DNA from: an uncultured Pseudomonadota bacterium
GTDB lineage: Bacteria > Myxococcota > UBA796
DNA: 15,325 nucleotides
Assembly (NCBI GenBank): GCA_913040875.1
Contig: CAJWHX010000033.1
Location: forward strand, 1 to 15,325
Reading direction: 5' to 3'
In this document: one piece after another, positions 6,953 through 14,268 of the stretch
How the letters are laid out: each line of letters starts with the position of its first letter
Position numbering within the stretch: the stretch's first letter is position 1
The notes under the pieces: model-generated
What the model saw: the letters and a program-made list of their open reading frames with translations, nothing else
Database searches by the model: none
What the model was told of the DNA's origin: nothing
Translations under genes and position numbers: made by a program

Positions 6953-9900
6953 ATGCTCTCTATGTCGCTCTTGTTGTCATTGATGAATCCCGTTTGGGCA
7001 AATACTTGGACCGTAACCAGTGGGGGATCGATTCAAGCTACAATTGATGCCTCGAGTAGTGGTGACACCATTGAAGTGGGTAGTGGAACCTATTTTGAGT
7101 GTTTGGATCCAAATGGCAAAGATATTGATCTGGTTGGTACGGGAACCGTTCTTATCAATGGTTCGAGCTGTACAGGGGCAACCATTACCTTGTCCAGTTT
7201 CGAAACACTTACTGTTTCGAATGTTCAGTTGAAGAATACCAATGGACTCGTGTTGAGTGTGGGTGCGACTGCAACTGCAAATATCGATGGGGTGTCGGTA
7301 TCGGGGTCTGGATACTCTAATCAATCTCAATCTTCATTGGGTGGTGTGATTTATGTCGAAGGGATGGTGCAGATTGACAATTCAACTTTCTCGTCGAATA
7401 GTGGTGGTTTGGGTGGAGTAATTCATGCGGATGGCGGTATTGTTTCGATAAGCAATACAACGTTCTCATCCAACTCCGCTTTGAATGCTGGCGTGTTGTA
7501 TGCCAGAGATGGTTCTTTTATTACTTCTACCAACAACACATTTCAAAACAATGTAGCGTCCGGATTTGGGGGGGTGTATTATCTTTTGTATGGCGTAGAT
7601 TTTGTAGAGGTCGGGTCGACATATGATTCCAACAGCTCAGATTCCAATGGGGGAGTGTTGTATGCAAATCACAATGTGAGTGCATTTTTACCCAACACGA
7701 TATCCATCTCGGATGCGTTGTTCGAATCCAATCAGGCTGCGATAGGATCCTTTTCTTCTGGAAGTGGTGGTGCTCTATATATTTATAACCGTTCAACTGT
7801 AACGATTTCCAACACCAATTTTGTGGACAATTCAGCTACCAATGGCGGTGCGATGTGGGTCGTTGCAGCCAATGATACAGTCACGATTACCGACTCGACG
7901 TTTGAAGAGAATACAGCAGATCAATCTGGTGCGATTGGAGTTATGGCGGGTGGCTCTTCAGCGGTTACAGATTTGGTTATTTCTGGCAGCTCGTTCATAG
8001 AGAATGAGGCATTGGCTAGCTACGCTGGTGCGATTTCCGTAGGAAGTACAACGATATCTCAAAGCTATGGGACTGTAGAGATTGACAACACGACGTTTGA
8101 GGGCAACAATTCCAACTCGAGTTCTTCCGCAAATGGTGGTGCCATTTTGATCAATACATCCAGTTCAGATGAGGTACTGTTATCGGGGGTTATCTTTGAT
8201 GGTAATGTAGCCCACAGTTCTGGTGGAGCAGTGTATATTAATGGTGCTGAAGACGTCGAGATAACGACCAGCCGATTCTTCAACAATGAGGCTTCATCCC
8301 CTGCTTCCTACGTACGTTATGGCGGCGCTGTACAAATATCCAATGTGGAGAGCATCTCTTTGAACAACAGTATTCTGTGTGGGAATTCCGCGACCAAATT
8401 TAGCACGTTGAGTTCCTATGGTGGAGCACTGTATGCTGGGAATGTTGAAGAATTGAATATTGCGAACGTCATATTTCAGGAAAATGCCTCTGATGCCAAT
8501 GGCGGTGCGATGGCGGTGGATTCAATTGATGAGGTTTCAATCATCAACAACACCTTTGTTGGAAATTCCAGCACACAAGGAGATGATTTGTGGTCGACGC
8601 TCTCGCCGACAGAGATTGTCAATACCATATTTGCGTATTCGACTGGTTCATCCTCTGTATATGCAGCCGATGCAACTTCAGCTTCTGAAAATGTTGCCTA
8701 CAACGACTGGTACAACAATACCAGCAATACGGCAGGAAGTTTTGGATTTACAGTGACCAGCAATGGCAACATTGTCAACGATCCAATCTTTACACTCTAT
8801 TCTCAGGATGGGGATTGCGAGAATGATGTACTCACCTTGCAAACCTCTTCTACACTGATTGATGTTGGGGATCCCACTCGATTTGATCTGGATGGAACCC
8901 GATCAGATATCGGCGCTTTTGGCGGAACGTCATTGCTCGATTCGGATTTAGATGGTTTTGGTGCACTGGTAGATTGTGATGATACTGATGCCAACGCCTA
9001 TCCAGGAGCTGCATTTTTGGAATCTACGTCTGCTTGTATGCTGGATGCGGATGGAGATGGCTACGGGGACAGTACTCCATCGAACGTATTGGTTCAGCCC
9101 GGACAGGATTGTGATGACGGTGATTTTACAATCAAGCCTGGAGGTGTTGAAATATGCGACGGTATCGACAATGATTGTGACAATCAAATCGATGACAATC
9201 CAGTTGGTGGGCAACTGTATTACACAGATGCAGATGGGGATGGTTTTGGTGGTACAACAACCATTCAAAGTTGTAGTGCGACGAATGGGGCCTCATCTCA
9301 AACGGGCGACTGTGATGATTTAGATCCATTCGCTTTTCCTGGTTCTGCGGAAAATGATTCGTCTACATCTTGTATGAGAGATGTGGATGGCGATGGGTTT
9401 GGAGATACCGCTCCGACAAACAGCAGTGTCACTGTGGGTACAGACTGTGATGATGTGCTATCAGCAGTGAATCCAGCAGCTGTAGAGATTCCAGCAGATG
9501 GTGTGGATCAAAATTGTGATAACTATGAAGAGTGCTTCCAAGATTCAGATTTGGATGGTTTTGGTTCCACAAGCGTTACGACGTCAGCATCGTTTGTTTG
9601 TTCGGGTCTTGCAATTGCGGACAATGATGATGATTGCGATGATGGCGCTGATCAAACATTCCCAGGAGCCGCCGAGTTTGACTCTGCGACGGCTTGTATG
9701 GCTGATAATGATGGAGATGGCTATGGAGCACTAATTCCACCGACCGGTGGTGTTGGTGGTAACGATTGTGATGATACAGATCCGAATGTGTATTTCGGTG
9801 CTCCTGAACTCCCCGGCGACGGTATCAGTCAGGATTGCGACAATGTCGAAGATTGCTATGTCGACAACGATGGTGACGGATTTGGTTCTTCAGCCGTCGT

Positions 9901-10348
9901 GGCATCCGTAGATTTGGATTGTACCGATGATGGCGAAGCGGACAATGATGATGATTGTGATGACACCACAATAGATATATCTCCTGATGCACCTGAGATA
10001 CCCTATGATGGCATTGATCAAGATTGTGACCCCAGTACCGCAGATGATGATTTGGATGGGGATGGGTACGGTGTAAGCGATGGCGATTGTGACGATGCCA
10101 ATCCAGATAGGAATCCTGGTGCAACCGATATACCAGACGATGGTATTGATCAAGATTGTGATGGAGAAGACGCCACTGAAGATAATACCGAGCCATCTGG
10201 AGAAATTGTAGACCCAGACACAGGCGATACCGATATCAATGAAGAAGACCTGACTGATAAAGGTCAAGGATGCTCTACCGTATCGGGAAGTGAGATAACC
10301 TTGATGGCGATGTTGTTTGCACTTGTTGGTGTCCGTCGGAGAATATGA
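6953..10348 (+). CDS. Secreted beta-helix surface protein with Pmp-type GGA/FxxN motifs, MopE-type repeats and MYXO-CTERM-like tail
   Basis: A 1131-residue exported, probably cell-surface protein of unknown role, perhaps adhesion, matrix or metal binding. A short signal peptide (MLSMSLLLSLMNPVWA, cleavage after VWA) precedes a parallel beta-helix of about 640 residues that opens with SIQATIDASSSGDTIEVGSG, as in pectate-lyase-like proteins. It then carries 14 GGA(I/L/V/M)-type and 14 FxxN-type motifs like Chlamydia polymorphic membrane protein repeats, closing with LIDVGDPTRFDLDG and DIGAFGG near residue 655. From about 660 to 1070 there are eight DxDxDG(F/Y)G and eight DCDD motifs of the MopE type, likely binding Ca2+ or another metal. 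An acidic Thr/Glu/Asp linker leads to GCS (1106-1108), a hydrophobic helix and RRRI. There is no autotransporter barrel. No earlier in-frame start exists (TGA at 6929), and GGAG lies 5 nt before ATG 6953. Confidence 0.9.
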   Translation: MLSMSLLLSLMNPVWANTWTVTSGGSIQATIDASSSGDTIEVGSGTYFECLDPNGKDIDLVGTGTVLINGSSCTGATITLSSFETLTVSNVQLKNTNGLVLSVGATATANIDGVSVSGSGYSNQSQSSLGGVIYVEGMVQIDNSTFSSNSGGLGGVIHADGGIVSISNTTFSSNSALNAGVLYARDGSFITSTNNTFQNNVASGFGGVYYLLYGVDFVEVGSTYDSNSSDSNGGVLYANHNVSAFLPNTISISDALFESNQAAIGSFSSGSGGALYIYNRSTVTISNTNFVDNSATNGGAMWVVAANDTVTITDSTFEENTADQSGAIGVMAGGSSAVTDLVISGSSFIENEALASYAGAISVGSTTISQSYGTVEIDNTTFEGNNSNSSSSANGGAILINTSSSDEVLLSGVIFDGNVAHSSGGAVYINGAEDVEITTSRFFNNEASSPASYVRYGGAVQISNVESISLNNSILCGNSATKFSTLSSYGGALYAGNVEELNIANVIFQENASDANGGAMAVDSIDEVSIINNTFVGNSSTQGDDLWSTLSPTEIVNTIFAYSTGSSSVYAADATSASENVAYNDWYNNTSNTAGSFGFTVTSNGNIVNDPIFTLYSQDGDCENDVLTLQTSSTLIDVGDPTRFDLDGTRSDIGAFGGTSLLDSDLDGFGALVDCDDTDANAYPGAAFLESTSACMLDADGDGYGDSTPSNVLVQPGQDCDDGDFTIKPGGVEICDGIDNDCDNQIDDNPVGGQLYYTDADGDGFGGTTTIQSCSATNGASSQTGDCDDLDPFAFPGSAENDSSTSCMRDVDGDGFGDTAPTNSSVTVGTDCDDVLSAVNPAAVEIPADGVDQNCDNYEECFQDSDLDGFGSTSVTTSASFVCSGLAIADNDDDCDDGADQTFPGAAEFDSATACMADNDGDGYGALIPPTGGVGGNDCDDTDPNVYFGAPELPGDGISQDCDNVEDCYVDNDGDGFGSSAVVASVDLDCTDDGEADNDDDCDDTTIDISPDAPEIPYDGIDQDCDPSTADDDLDGDGYGVSDGDCDDANPDRNPGATDIPDDGIDQDCDGEDATEDNTEPSGEIVDPDTGDTDINEEDLTDKGQGCSTVSGSEITLMAMLFALVGVRRRI
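7339..8580 (+). repeat. Beta-helix region with 14 GGA-type and 14 FxxN-type Pmp motifs
   Basis: Within the surface protein, motifs such as GGVIYVEG, GGALYIYN, GGAILINT, GGAVYING and GGAMAVDS alternate with FSSN, FVDN, FEEN, FEGN, FDGN, FQEN and FVGN. I count 14 of each by eye. The spacing of one pair per two to three helical coils is as in Chlam_PMP-type repeats. The copies are diverged at the DNA level, so this is an old protein repeat rather than a recent tandem duplication. Confidence 0.8.
8938..10167 (+). repeat. MopE-type DxDxDGxG / DCDD repeat block
   Basis: Eight Asp-rich loops (DSDLDGFGA, DADGDGYGD, DADGDGFGG, DVDGDGFGD, DSDLDGFGS, DNDGDGYGA, DNDGDGFGS, DLDGDGYGV) alternate with eight DCDD motifs. 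Units are of two kinds in strict alternation. A short unit (about 43-45 residues) carries a CM before the loop. A long unit (about 63-66 residues) starts P-x-EI-x-DGIDQDCDN. The DxDxDG loops look like EF-hand or dockerin-type Ca2+ loops; MopE proper is known as a copper-binding protein, so metal identity is open. Confidence 0.85.
10268..10345 (+). other. C-terminal GCS/TM/RRR sorting-type tail of the surface protein
   Basis: Codons 1106-1131 encode GCS, a hydrophobic helix (ITLMAMLFALVGV) and RRRI at the very end. It has the same layout as the tail of the matrixin, although the two sequences share little else, which argues for a shared sorting signal rather than common ancestry of the whole protein. 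Confidence 0.62.
10338..10341 (+). promoter_or_regulatory. Ribosome-binding site of the thioesterase inside the preceding gene
   Basis: GGAG lies in the last Arg codons of the surface-protein gene, 8 nt before ATG 10350. It fixes the thioesterase start at 10350 rather than the longer in-frame ATG 10317, and suggests translational coupling, because the upstream TGA (10346-10348) is 1 nt before the start. Confidence 0.6.
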
Positions 10349-10349
10349 T

Positions 10350-10877
10350 ATGTTTCAGAAAAATATTCGAACTCCAGAGGATACTCGAGTAGAGATGACA
10401 CAGCTGGTCCTACCGAGTCATACCAACAATCACGGAACGGCGTTTGGTGGTCAAATTGCAGCGTGGGTTGATATTTGTGCTGCGGTTTCAGCACAACGGT
10501 TTTGTCGGCTTCCAGTGGTAACAGCTTCGATGGATGCACTGCATTTTCTACATCCAGTCCACAAAGGTATGGTTGTCATTTTAAAGGCCACAGTGAATAG
10601 TGCTTGGAATACTTCGATGGAGATTGGAGTGCGGATAGAGAGTGAGGACCCTTTGACAGGGGAAAGATTGCATTGTTGCAGCGCGTATCTGACTTTTGTT
10701 GCCATTGATCAAAATGGTAAAAAGCAAGAACTTCCGAGGTTAAATTGTGAACCTGAAGAACAATGGGTTCGTCGACGAAATGAGGCTCAAGAAAGACGTG
10801 ATTTGCGCTTAAAAGTTCGAGAAGTAAGGAGGACTGGAGGGGTGCTAAACGTTCAAGTTGCTAAGTCAGAAGATTGA
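10350..10877 (+). CDS. Acyl-CoA thioesterase, YciA/BACH hotdog family
   Basis: A 175-residue cytoplasmic hotdog-fold thioesterase that hydrolyses acyl-CoA to free acid and CoA. Residues about 14-115 match the family: TQLVLPSHTNNHGTAFGGQI with the N-x-x-G-x-x-FGG segment, W-D-I-C-A-A-x-x-A, VTASMDALHFLHPVHKGM, TSMEIGVRIESED and YLTFVAIDQNGK. The Asp of AAWVDICAA is the position of the usual catalytic acid. After residue 125 comes an Arg/Glu-rich helical tail (RRRNEAQERRDLRLKVREVRR), longer than in YciA itself (about 130 residues). Chain-length preference cannot be judged. It starts 1 nt after the stop of the surface-protein gene and is probably co-translated, an odd pairing with no obvious shared pathway. 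Its 3' end overlaps the convergent MYG1-family gene by 17 bp. Confidence 0.92.
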   Translation: MFQKNIRTPEDTRVEMTQLVLPSHTNNHGTAFGGQIAAWVDICAAVSAQRFCRLPVVTASMDALHFLHPVHKGMVVILKATVNSAWNTSMEIGVRIESEDPLTGERLHCCSAYLTFVAIDQNGKKQELPRLNCEPEEQWVRRRNEAQERRDLRLKVREVRRTGGVLNVQVAKSED

Positions 10878-11721
10878 ACTTTTTCATTGCTGTTATAACA
10901 GCACCCCGTGTCTCAAACACTGCGATGAATCGATTTTTGTGGCAGAATACAGATGGTACTCCTGTAATTGCGCTCAGTTCTTCATCTCTCAGTCCAGCCC
11001 ACTCAAGTGGGAAAGACATCTTCTGGTCGAAGGATTCGATGGTTGGTGGAATAGCGGAAACTTGCCACTTTCCATGCATCGATGGAAACATGACAAATTG
11101 TGTTGGATGATTTGATCCGTCATGTTCATAATAGGTGCTCTTCCAAGATAAGTATTTCGGGAATTCCATTAGATTATCGAACTCTCTCTCTCGAGTCATC
11201 TCTGTAATAACCAGACGTCTGGCTGCCTGTTCTTGATGAAACTGGGCTTCAAATCCCGTGATCATACCCGATGCTACTTTTGCAGCATGGTGAAATTGTC
11301 TATCAAAATCGGCCAATGTATTTGCCGATGCGTTGAATAGACTGACCATTTTGCTAAAACAAGGAACATTGGGTTTTTCTTCTACACGTCCATTGTCTAC
11401 ATCATCTACATAGGACACCAACCCCTCTCTTAAGCGTCTACTCAGTTCGCTTGGGATCCAATCCGATTCTGTTAGCCATTCTAGCATCATTCCAGCAGAG
11501 CTGAGAGGTCCCTGGTACTCATTTTGATGGTGATCAAATCGTCCATTCCTCGGATCGTATATACCACCGACATCAAATACGATATCGGCGACGTCATGAA
11601 TGGTTGCATCTCGTGTTCTCTCCAAGGTAAATCGTGTGCCACTGGGATGAAAGTGGCACAACAATGACCAAGCCAATACATCATCGGCATGAAACTTTCC
11701 AGAGTGTGTGACAATGCGCAT
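10861..11721 (-). CDS. MYG1-family (UPF0160) DHH-like metal-dependent hydrolase
   Basis: A 286-residue member of the MYG1 family, related to DHH phosphoesterases; the human member is described as a nuclear/mitochondrial RNA 3'-5' exonuclease, while bacterial roles are unclear. Family motifs are all present: THSGKFHADDVLA (5-17), RTRD (35-38), FDVGGIYDP with RFDHHQ (49-66), LSSAG (73-77) and YVDDVDNG (104-111), giving a full set of His/Asp metal ligands. The C-terminal region includes the F-W-x-L-G-like EWAGLRDEEL segment and FCHKNRFIAVFETRGAVITA, typical of these proteins. ATG 11721 is preferred because GGAG lies 5 nt upstream and the THSG motif sits close to the start; an ATG at 11757 would add 12 residues and run into the yigZ gene. 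It diverges from yigZ with 20 nt between start codons. Confidence 0.93.
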   Translation of the reverse strand: MRIVTHSGKFHADDVLAWSLLCHFHPSGTRFTLERTRDATIHDVADIVFDVGGIYDPRNGRFDHHQNEYQGPLSSAGMMLEWLTESDWIPSELSRRLREGLVSYVDDVDNGRVEEKPNVPCFSKMVSLFNASANTLADFDRQFHHAAKVASGMITGFEAQFHQEQAARRLVITEMTREREFDNLMEFPKYLSWKSTYYEHDGSNHPTQFVMFPSMHGKWQVSAIPPTIESFDQKMSFPLEWAGLRDEELSAITGVPSVFCHKNRFIAVFETRGAVITAMKKFNLLT

Positions 11722-11741
11722 AAAATCTCCATGGGTGAAGC

Positions 11742-12359
11742 ATGAAACGATTTGCAAAGCTTCAAACGGTTGAAGTAGACAAAATTAAAGGATCAAGATT
11801 CATAGTGACGGTCAGTCCGATAGGGACTGAGGAGCATTTTAAAGATATCCTATCTAGCCTCCAAAAGTCACATCCAAATGCAAATCATCACTGTTGGGCA
11901 TGGAGATTAACTGGAGGAAGAGAAAGATCCAGCGATGATGGTGAACCATCTGGAAGTGCAGGGGAACCTATTTTACAGCGAATGAGAAGGGCAGATCTAA
12001 TTGACTCTATGGTTGTCGTTACGAGGTACTTTGGCGGAACGAAGCTCGGTGTTGGTGGGTTGATTAGAGCCTATGGAGGTGCCGCTGGTGAAATCATTTC
12101 AGAGATTCAACTCGAACATCTGATTGAAAAAGATACATGGGCTCTTTCAATGAACTATGCCGATCAATCTCTCATAAAATCTCTCATCGGTTCGCAACGC
12201 GGAGAAATTTCTTTGGAACGGTACACAGATGAGGTATACTTAGAAGTGCTTATAGACCCAGATTTACGAAAACAGTTTGAAAAAGTCTGTGTCGATCGTA
12301 CAGCAAGCCGCGTAACCCCTGTTTGTATAGGTACTGGTTGGGTGGTTCAAAGACAGTAA
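11742..12359 (+). CDS. yigZ: YigZ/IMPACT family protein (UPF0029)
   Basis: A 205-residue cytoplasmic protein of the YigZ/IMPACT family. Eukaryotic IMPACT (yeast Yih1) binds Gcn1 and dampens Gcn2 signalling; the bacterial protein's role is not settled, with ribosome or RNA contact usually suggested. Visible signatures are KGSRFI (16-21), HHCWAWR (49-55), SSDDGEPSGSAGEPIL (63-78) and VVVTRYFGGTKLGVGGLI (91-108) followed by RAYG. Residues from about 130 form the second ferredoxin-like (DUF1949-type) domain. The length equals that of E. coli YigZ (about 205). ATG 11742 follows a GGTGAAG ribosome site. Its promoter must lie within or overlap the divergent MYG1-family gene, because only 20 nt separate the two starts. 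A 41-nt gap leads to the small membrane-protein gene, which is probably in the same transcript. Confidence 0.95.
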   Translation: MKRFAKLQTVEVDKIKGSRFIVTVSPIGTEEHFKDILSSLQKSHPNANHHCWAWRLTGGRERSSDDGEPSGSAGEPILQRMRRADLIDSMVVVTRYFGGTKLGVGGLIRAYGGAAGEIISEIQLEHLIEKDTWALSMNYADQSLIKSLIGSQRGEISLERYTDEVYLEVLIDPDLRKQFEKVCVDRTASRVTPVCIGTGWVVQRQ

Positions 12360-12400
12360 CGGAATCTTTGTTGATCTGAGTCGAACAATGGAAAGCATAT

Positions 12401-12691
12401 ATGCAAAAGTTTAAAGAACTGTTGGCGGAGTATGGGCAATTGGCCTTGGTTATGCATTTGATTCTCTATGCATGTACTTTTATCACGGTATTTGCAGTGA
12501 TTCAGTTGGGATTGAAAGACTGGGTTCTTGGTCACGCAGAGGCTTTACTTGGAGAAGAGTATAGTCAGGCAGGAACAATTCTTTTGACGATGGCAGTGAC
12601 AAAACTTACTCAACCATTTCGTCTAATGTTTCTGATTCTAGCGGTGCCTTTTGTCAAGCGCAAATGGGATGAGTATCGTCACCGAGAATAG
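12401..12691 (+). CDS. Small DUF1279/FAM210-like membrane protein
   Basis: A 96-residue protein with two hydrophobic segments (about 14-36 and 58-84). KFKELLAEYGQLALVMHLIL, then a Gly-containing loop, then AGTILLTMAVTKLTQPFRLM and a basic end (VKRKWDEYRHRE) follow the DUF1279 layout (K-F-----YG----h---, then A---K---P-R). DUF1279 is best known from eukaryotic FAM210 proteins of mitochondria; function in bacteria is unknown. The length and both conserved blocks are complete. A GGAAAG ribosome site lies 5 nt before the ATG. It follows yigZ by 41 nt on the same strand, and its stop overlaps the convergent flavoprotein gene by 13 bp. Confidence 0.75.
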   Translation: MQKFKELLAEYGQLALVMHLILYACTFITVFAVIQLGLKDWVLGHAEALLGEEYSQAGTILLTMAVTKLTQPFRLMFLILAVPFVKRKWDEYRHRE

Positions 12692-14094
12692 TGTACAGCG
12701 ATGTCTTCAGCTGTCTGCTTTCCGAGATAGTAACAGGCCGTAATACTTCCAGAGAATCCCCACCCACTGGCGGTAGAACCTAAAAACCCGGCAGATTCTC
12801 CAATTGTATATAGATTTGGAATGTGTGTACGACCAAAATGATCCACCTTTGCACCACCAAAGCTCTTGCCTGTACTCAGCTGTAATTCAACAGCATAAAA
12901 AGGAGGGGTTTGAATAGCCGTCAGGTTAGGAACACTTTTACCAAGTGAATCATTCTCCGATAGAATACCATCATTGTATACTGAGAGAGTGGTTGTCATC
13001 GTCGTCCCATCCATTCCCAAATCCAAGGCCAAATCTCGAAGGTCATTTTGTTTGAAGACAGTCCCAATATCTTCAAATTCTGTACTGCTTAGAAGTGGTG
13101 GTTCGGGGTAGTTGTAGCCGACTCCTTGAAATGTTGTCCCTTGCCAAAGAGGTGCATCAAAAATAGCATACAATCGCTCCTCATTCAGCATCATTTGTCC
13201 CCCTTTGAGGGATTGGGTGTATTGTTCGTTGAAGACTCGAATACCATTTTGATTGAGTATGATACTTCGCTCTAGAGCTGGTATCACCATAACCTCAGGA
13301 TGGTTTAAATAGACATCAGTCACTCCATGTGCGTATAAACCGATGTTATCCATGTTTTGTAGGGGTATATTGAGCATGCGTAGCCAATCAATAGAGTCTC
13401 CAGTCATGCCTGGCCATGCTTCCATATGCCAGTTGTGGTGTTCTATTTCGGGTAAACTCTCCAAAACAATTTCATTGTTTCGTGCAAATCCTCCCGTGGC
13501 TACTACAAGATGTTCTGCTTTGTATGATGCTGTAGTTGTGTTGACGATAAAATGAGTTTCGTCATATTGAATACTTTGAACCGTTTGATTGACTTTCGAG
13601 TATGGTAATAGAGTTTCCGACCATAGAGCGAGTGGATGGGGTGATGTTGGGGATAGACTATGGATTCGAGGAATGGATCCCGCACCGATGTCTCGTTGAA
13701 CAGATTCAAATTGGATATCAAACGATTCTATCCACTCTAAGGTCTGTGCGCTATTTTTTATGAATGCCTCAATGTTGCTATCAGGCTGTGATCCAGTGAT
13801 GTTTTCCCATTCATCCAGAGCAGACTCTGTTGAATCAATAATATTAAGATCTTTTTGCAACTGGCTGTCCACGGCAAAAAATCGTCCAGCATGGATGCCT
13901 GCACCCCCGAGTTCTGGTTCCTTCTCCAGCAAAAGTGGTGAGATACCCAGTTCTAGCAATCGGATTCCCACACTCAATCCACTCGCTCCACCTCCAATGA
14001 TAATGACAGGGACGACATCGACATCGTTCATGACGGTGTCATGCTTAACGGCGTCATCGGGATTTGTACAGGAAAAGATTAGGATAATAAGCAT
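12679..14094 (-). CDS. Exported FAD-dependent oxidoreductase (FAD_binding_2 / fumarate-reductase-like), possible lipoprotein
   Basis: A 471-residue flavoprotein related to the fumarate reductase / 3-ketosteroid dehydrogenase group. An FAD dinucleotide-binding fold is evident: VIIIGGGASGLSVGIRL (30-46, GxGxxG) with E57 at the end of strand 2, GGAGIHAGRF, VVATGGFARN (197-206) and the C-terminal NLYTIGESAGFLGSTASGWG segment that closes the FAD site. There is no CxxCH haem motif, so an electron partner would be separate; the substrate is unknown. The N-terminus MLIILIFSCTNPDD looks like a very short lipoprotein signal ending at Cys9. It is far shorter than usual and lacks basic residues, and an in-frame TAA (14104-14106) lies just four codons before the ATG, so no longer signal is possible without a frameshift. 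ATG 14031 (M22) would give a cytoplasmic form. No clear ribosome site supports either start. Confidence 0.85.
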   Translation of the reverse strand: MLIILIFSCTNPDDAVKHDTVMNDVDVVPVIIIGGGASGLSVGIRLLELGISPLLLEKEPELGGAGIHAGRFFAVDSQLQKDLNIIDSTESALDEWENITGSQPDSNIEAFIKNSAQTLEWIESFDIQFESVQRDIGAGSIPRIHSLSPTSPHPLALWSETLLPYSKVNQTVQSIQYDETHFIVNTTTASYKAEHLVVATGGFARNNEIVLESLPEIEHHNWHMEAWPGMTGDSIDWLRMLNIPLQNMDNIGLYAHGVTDVYLNHPEVMVIPALERSIILNQNGIRVFNEQYTQSLKGGQMMLNEERLYAIFDAPLWQGTTFQGVGYNYPEPPLLSSTEFEDIGTVFKQNDLRDLALDLGMDGTTMTTTLSVYNDGILSENDSLGKSVPNLTAIQTPPFYAVELQLSTGKSFGGAKVDHFGRTHIPNLYTIGESAGFLGSTASGWGFSGSITACYYLGKQTAEDIAVHYSR

Positions 14095-14268
14095 AATAAA
14101 TCGGTGTTATGTACTATAATTGAGAAGGATGTCATATACACCACGGTTAGAAAATTGGCTCTAGGCTAATTTTCGTTATGGGCCTATGTACCACTCATAA
14201 TAGTATTTATAACCCGCGGAAATGATATGCCTTTAGATCCAAAAAATACAATGTAGAATTGTTTAACA
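14095..14268. other. Non-coding stretch upstream of the flavoprotein gene
   Basis: No gene is seen here. It must hold the promoter of the minus-strand flavoprotein (a TATAGT-like -10 on the minus strand around 14116-14121, without a convincing -35). In the frame of the downstream folE remnant, 14170-14196 reads FSLWAYVPL, which could be a worn-down version of the FolE F-x-S-L-C-E-H-H-L-L zinc-site segment, but the match is weak. Confidence 0.3.

Noticed and set aside
8938..10167. DNA-level tandem repeat or CRISPR-like array
   Set aside because: The periodicity comes from protein motifs (GATGGNGATGG, GATTGTGATGAT) with diverged sequence between; there are no fixed-length direct repeats with spacers.
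9825..10267. Long open minus-strand frames rich in His/Ile
   Set aside because: They are mirror images of the Asp-rich MopE repeats (GAT codons give ATC/His-type patterns) and have no ribosome sites.
10317..10349. Longer thioesterase start at ATG 10317
   Set aside because: The extra residues are the surface-protein C-terminus in another frame; ATG 10350 has a good GGAG site and fits the family's N-terminus.
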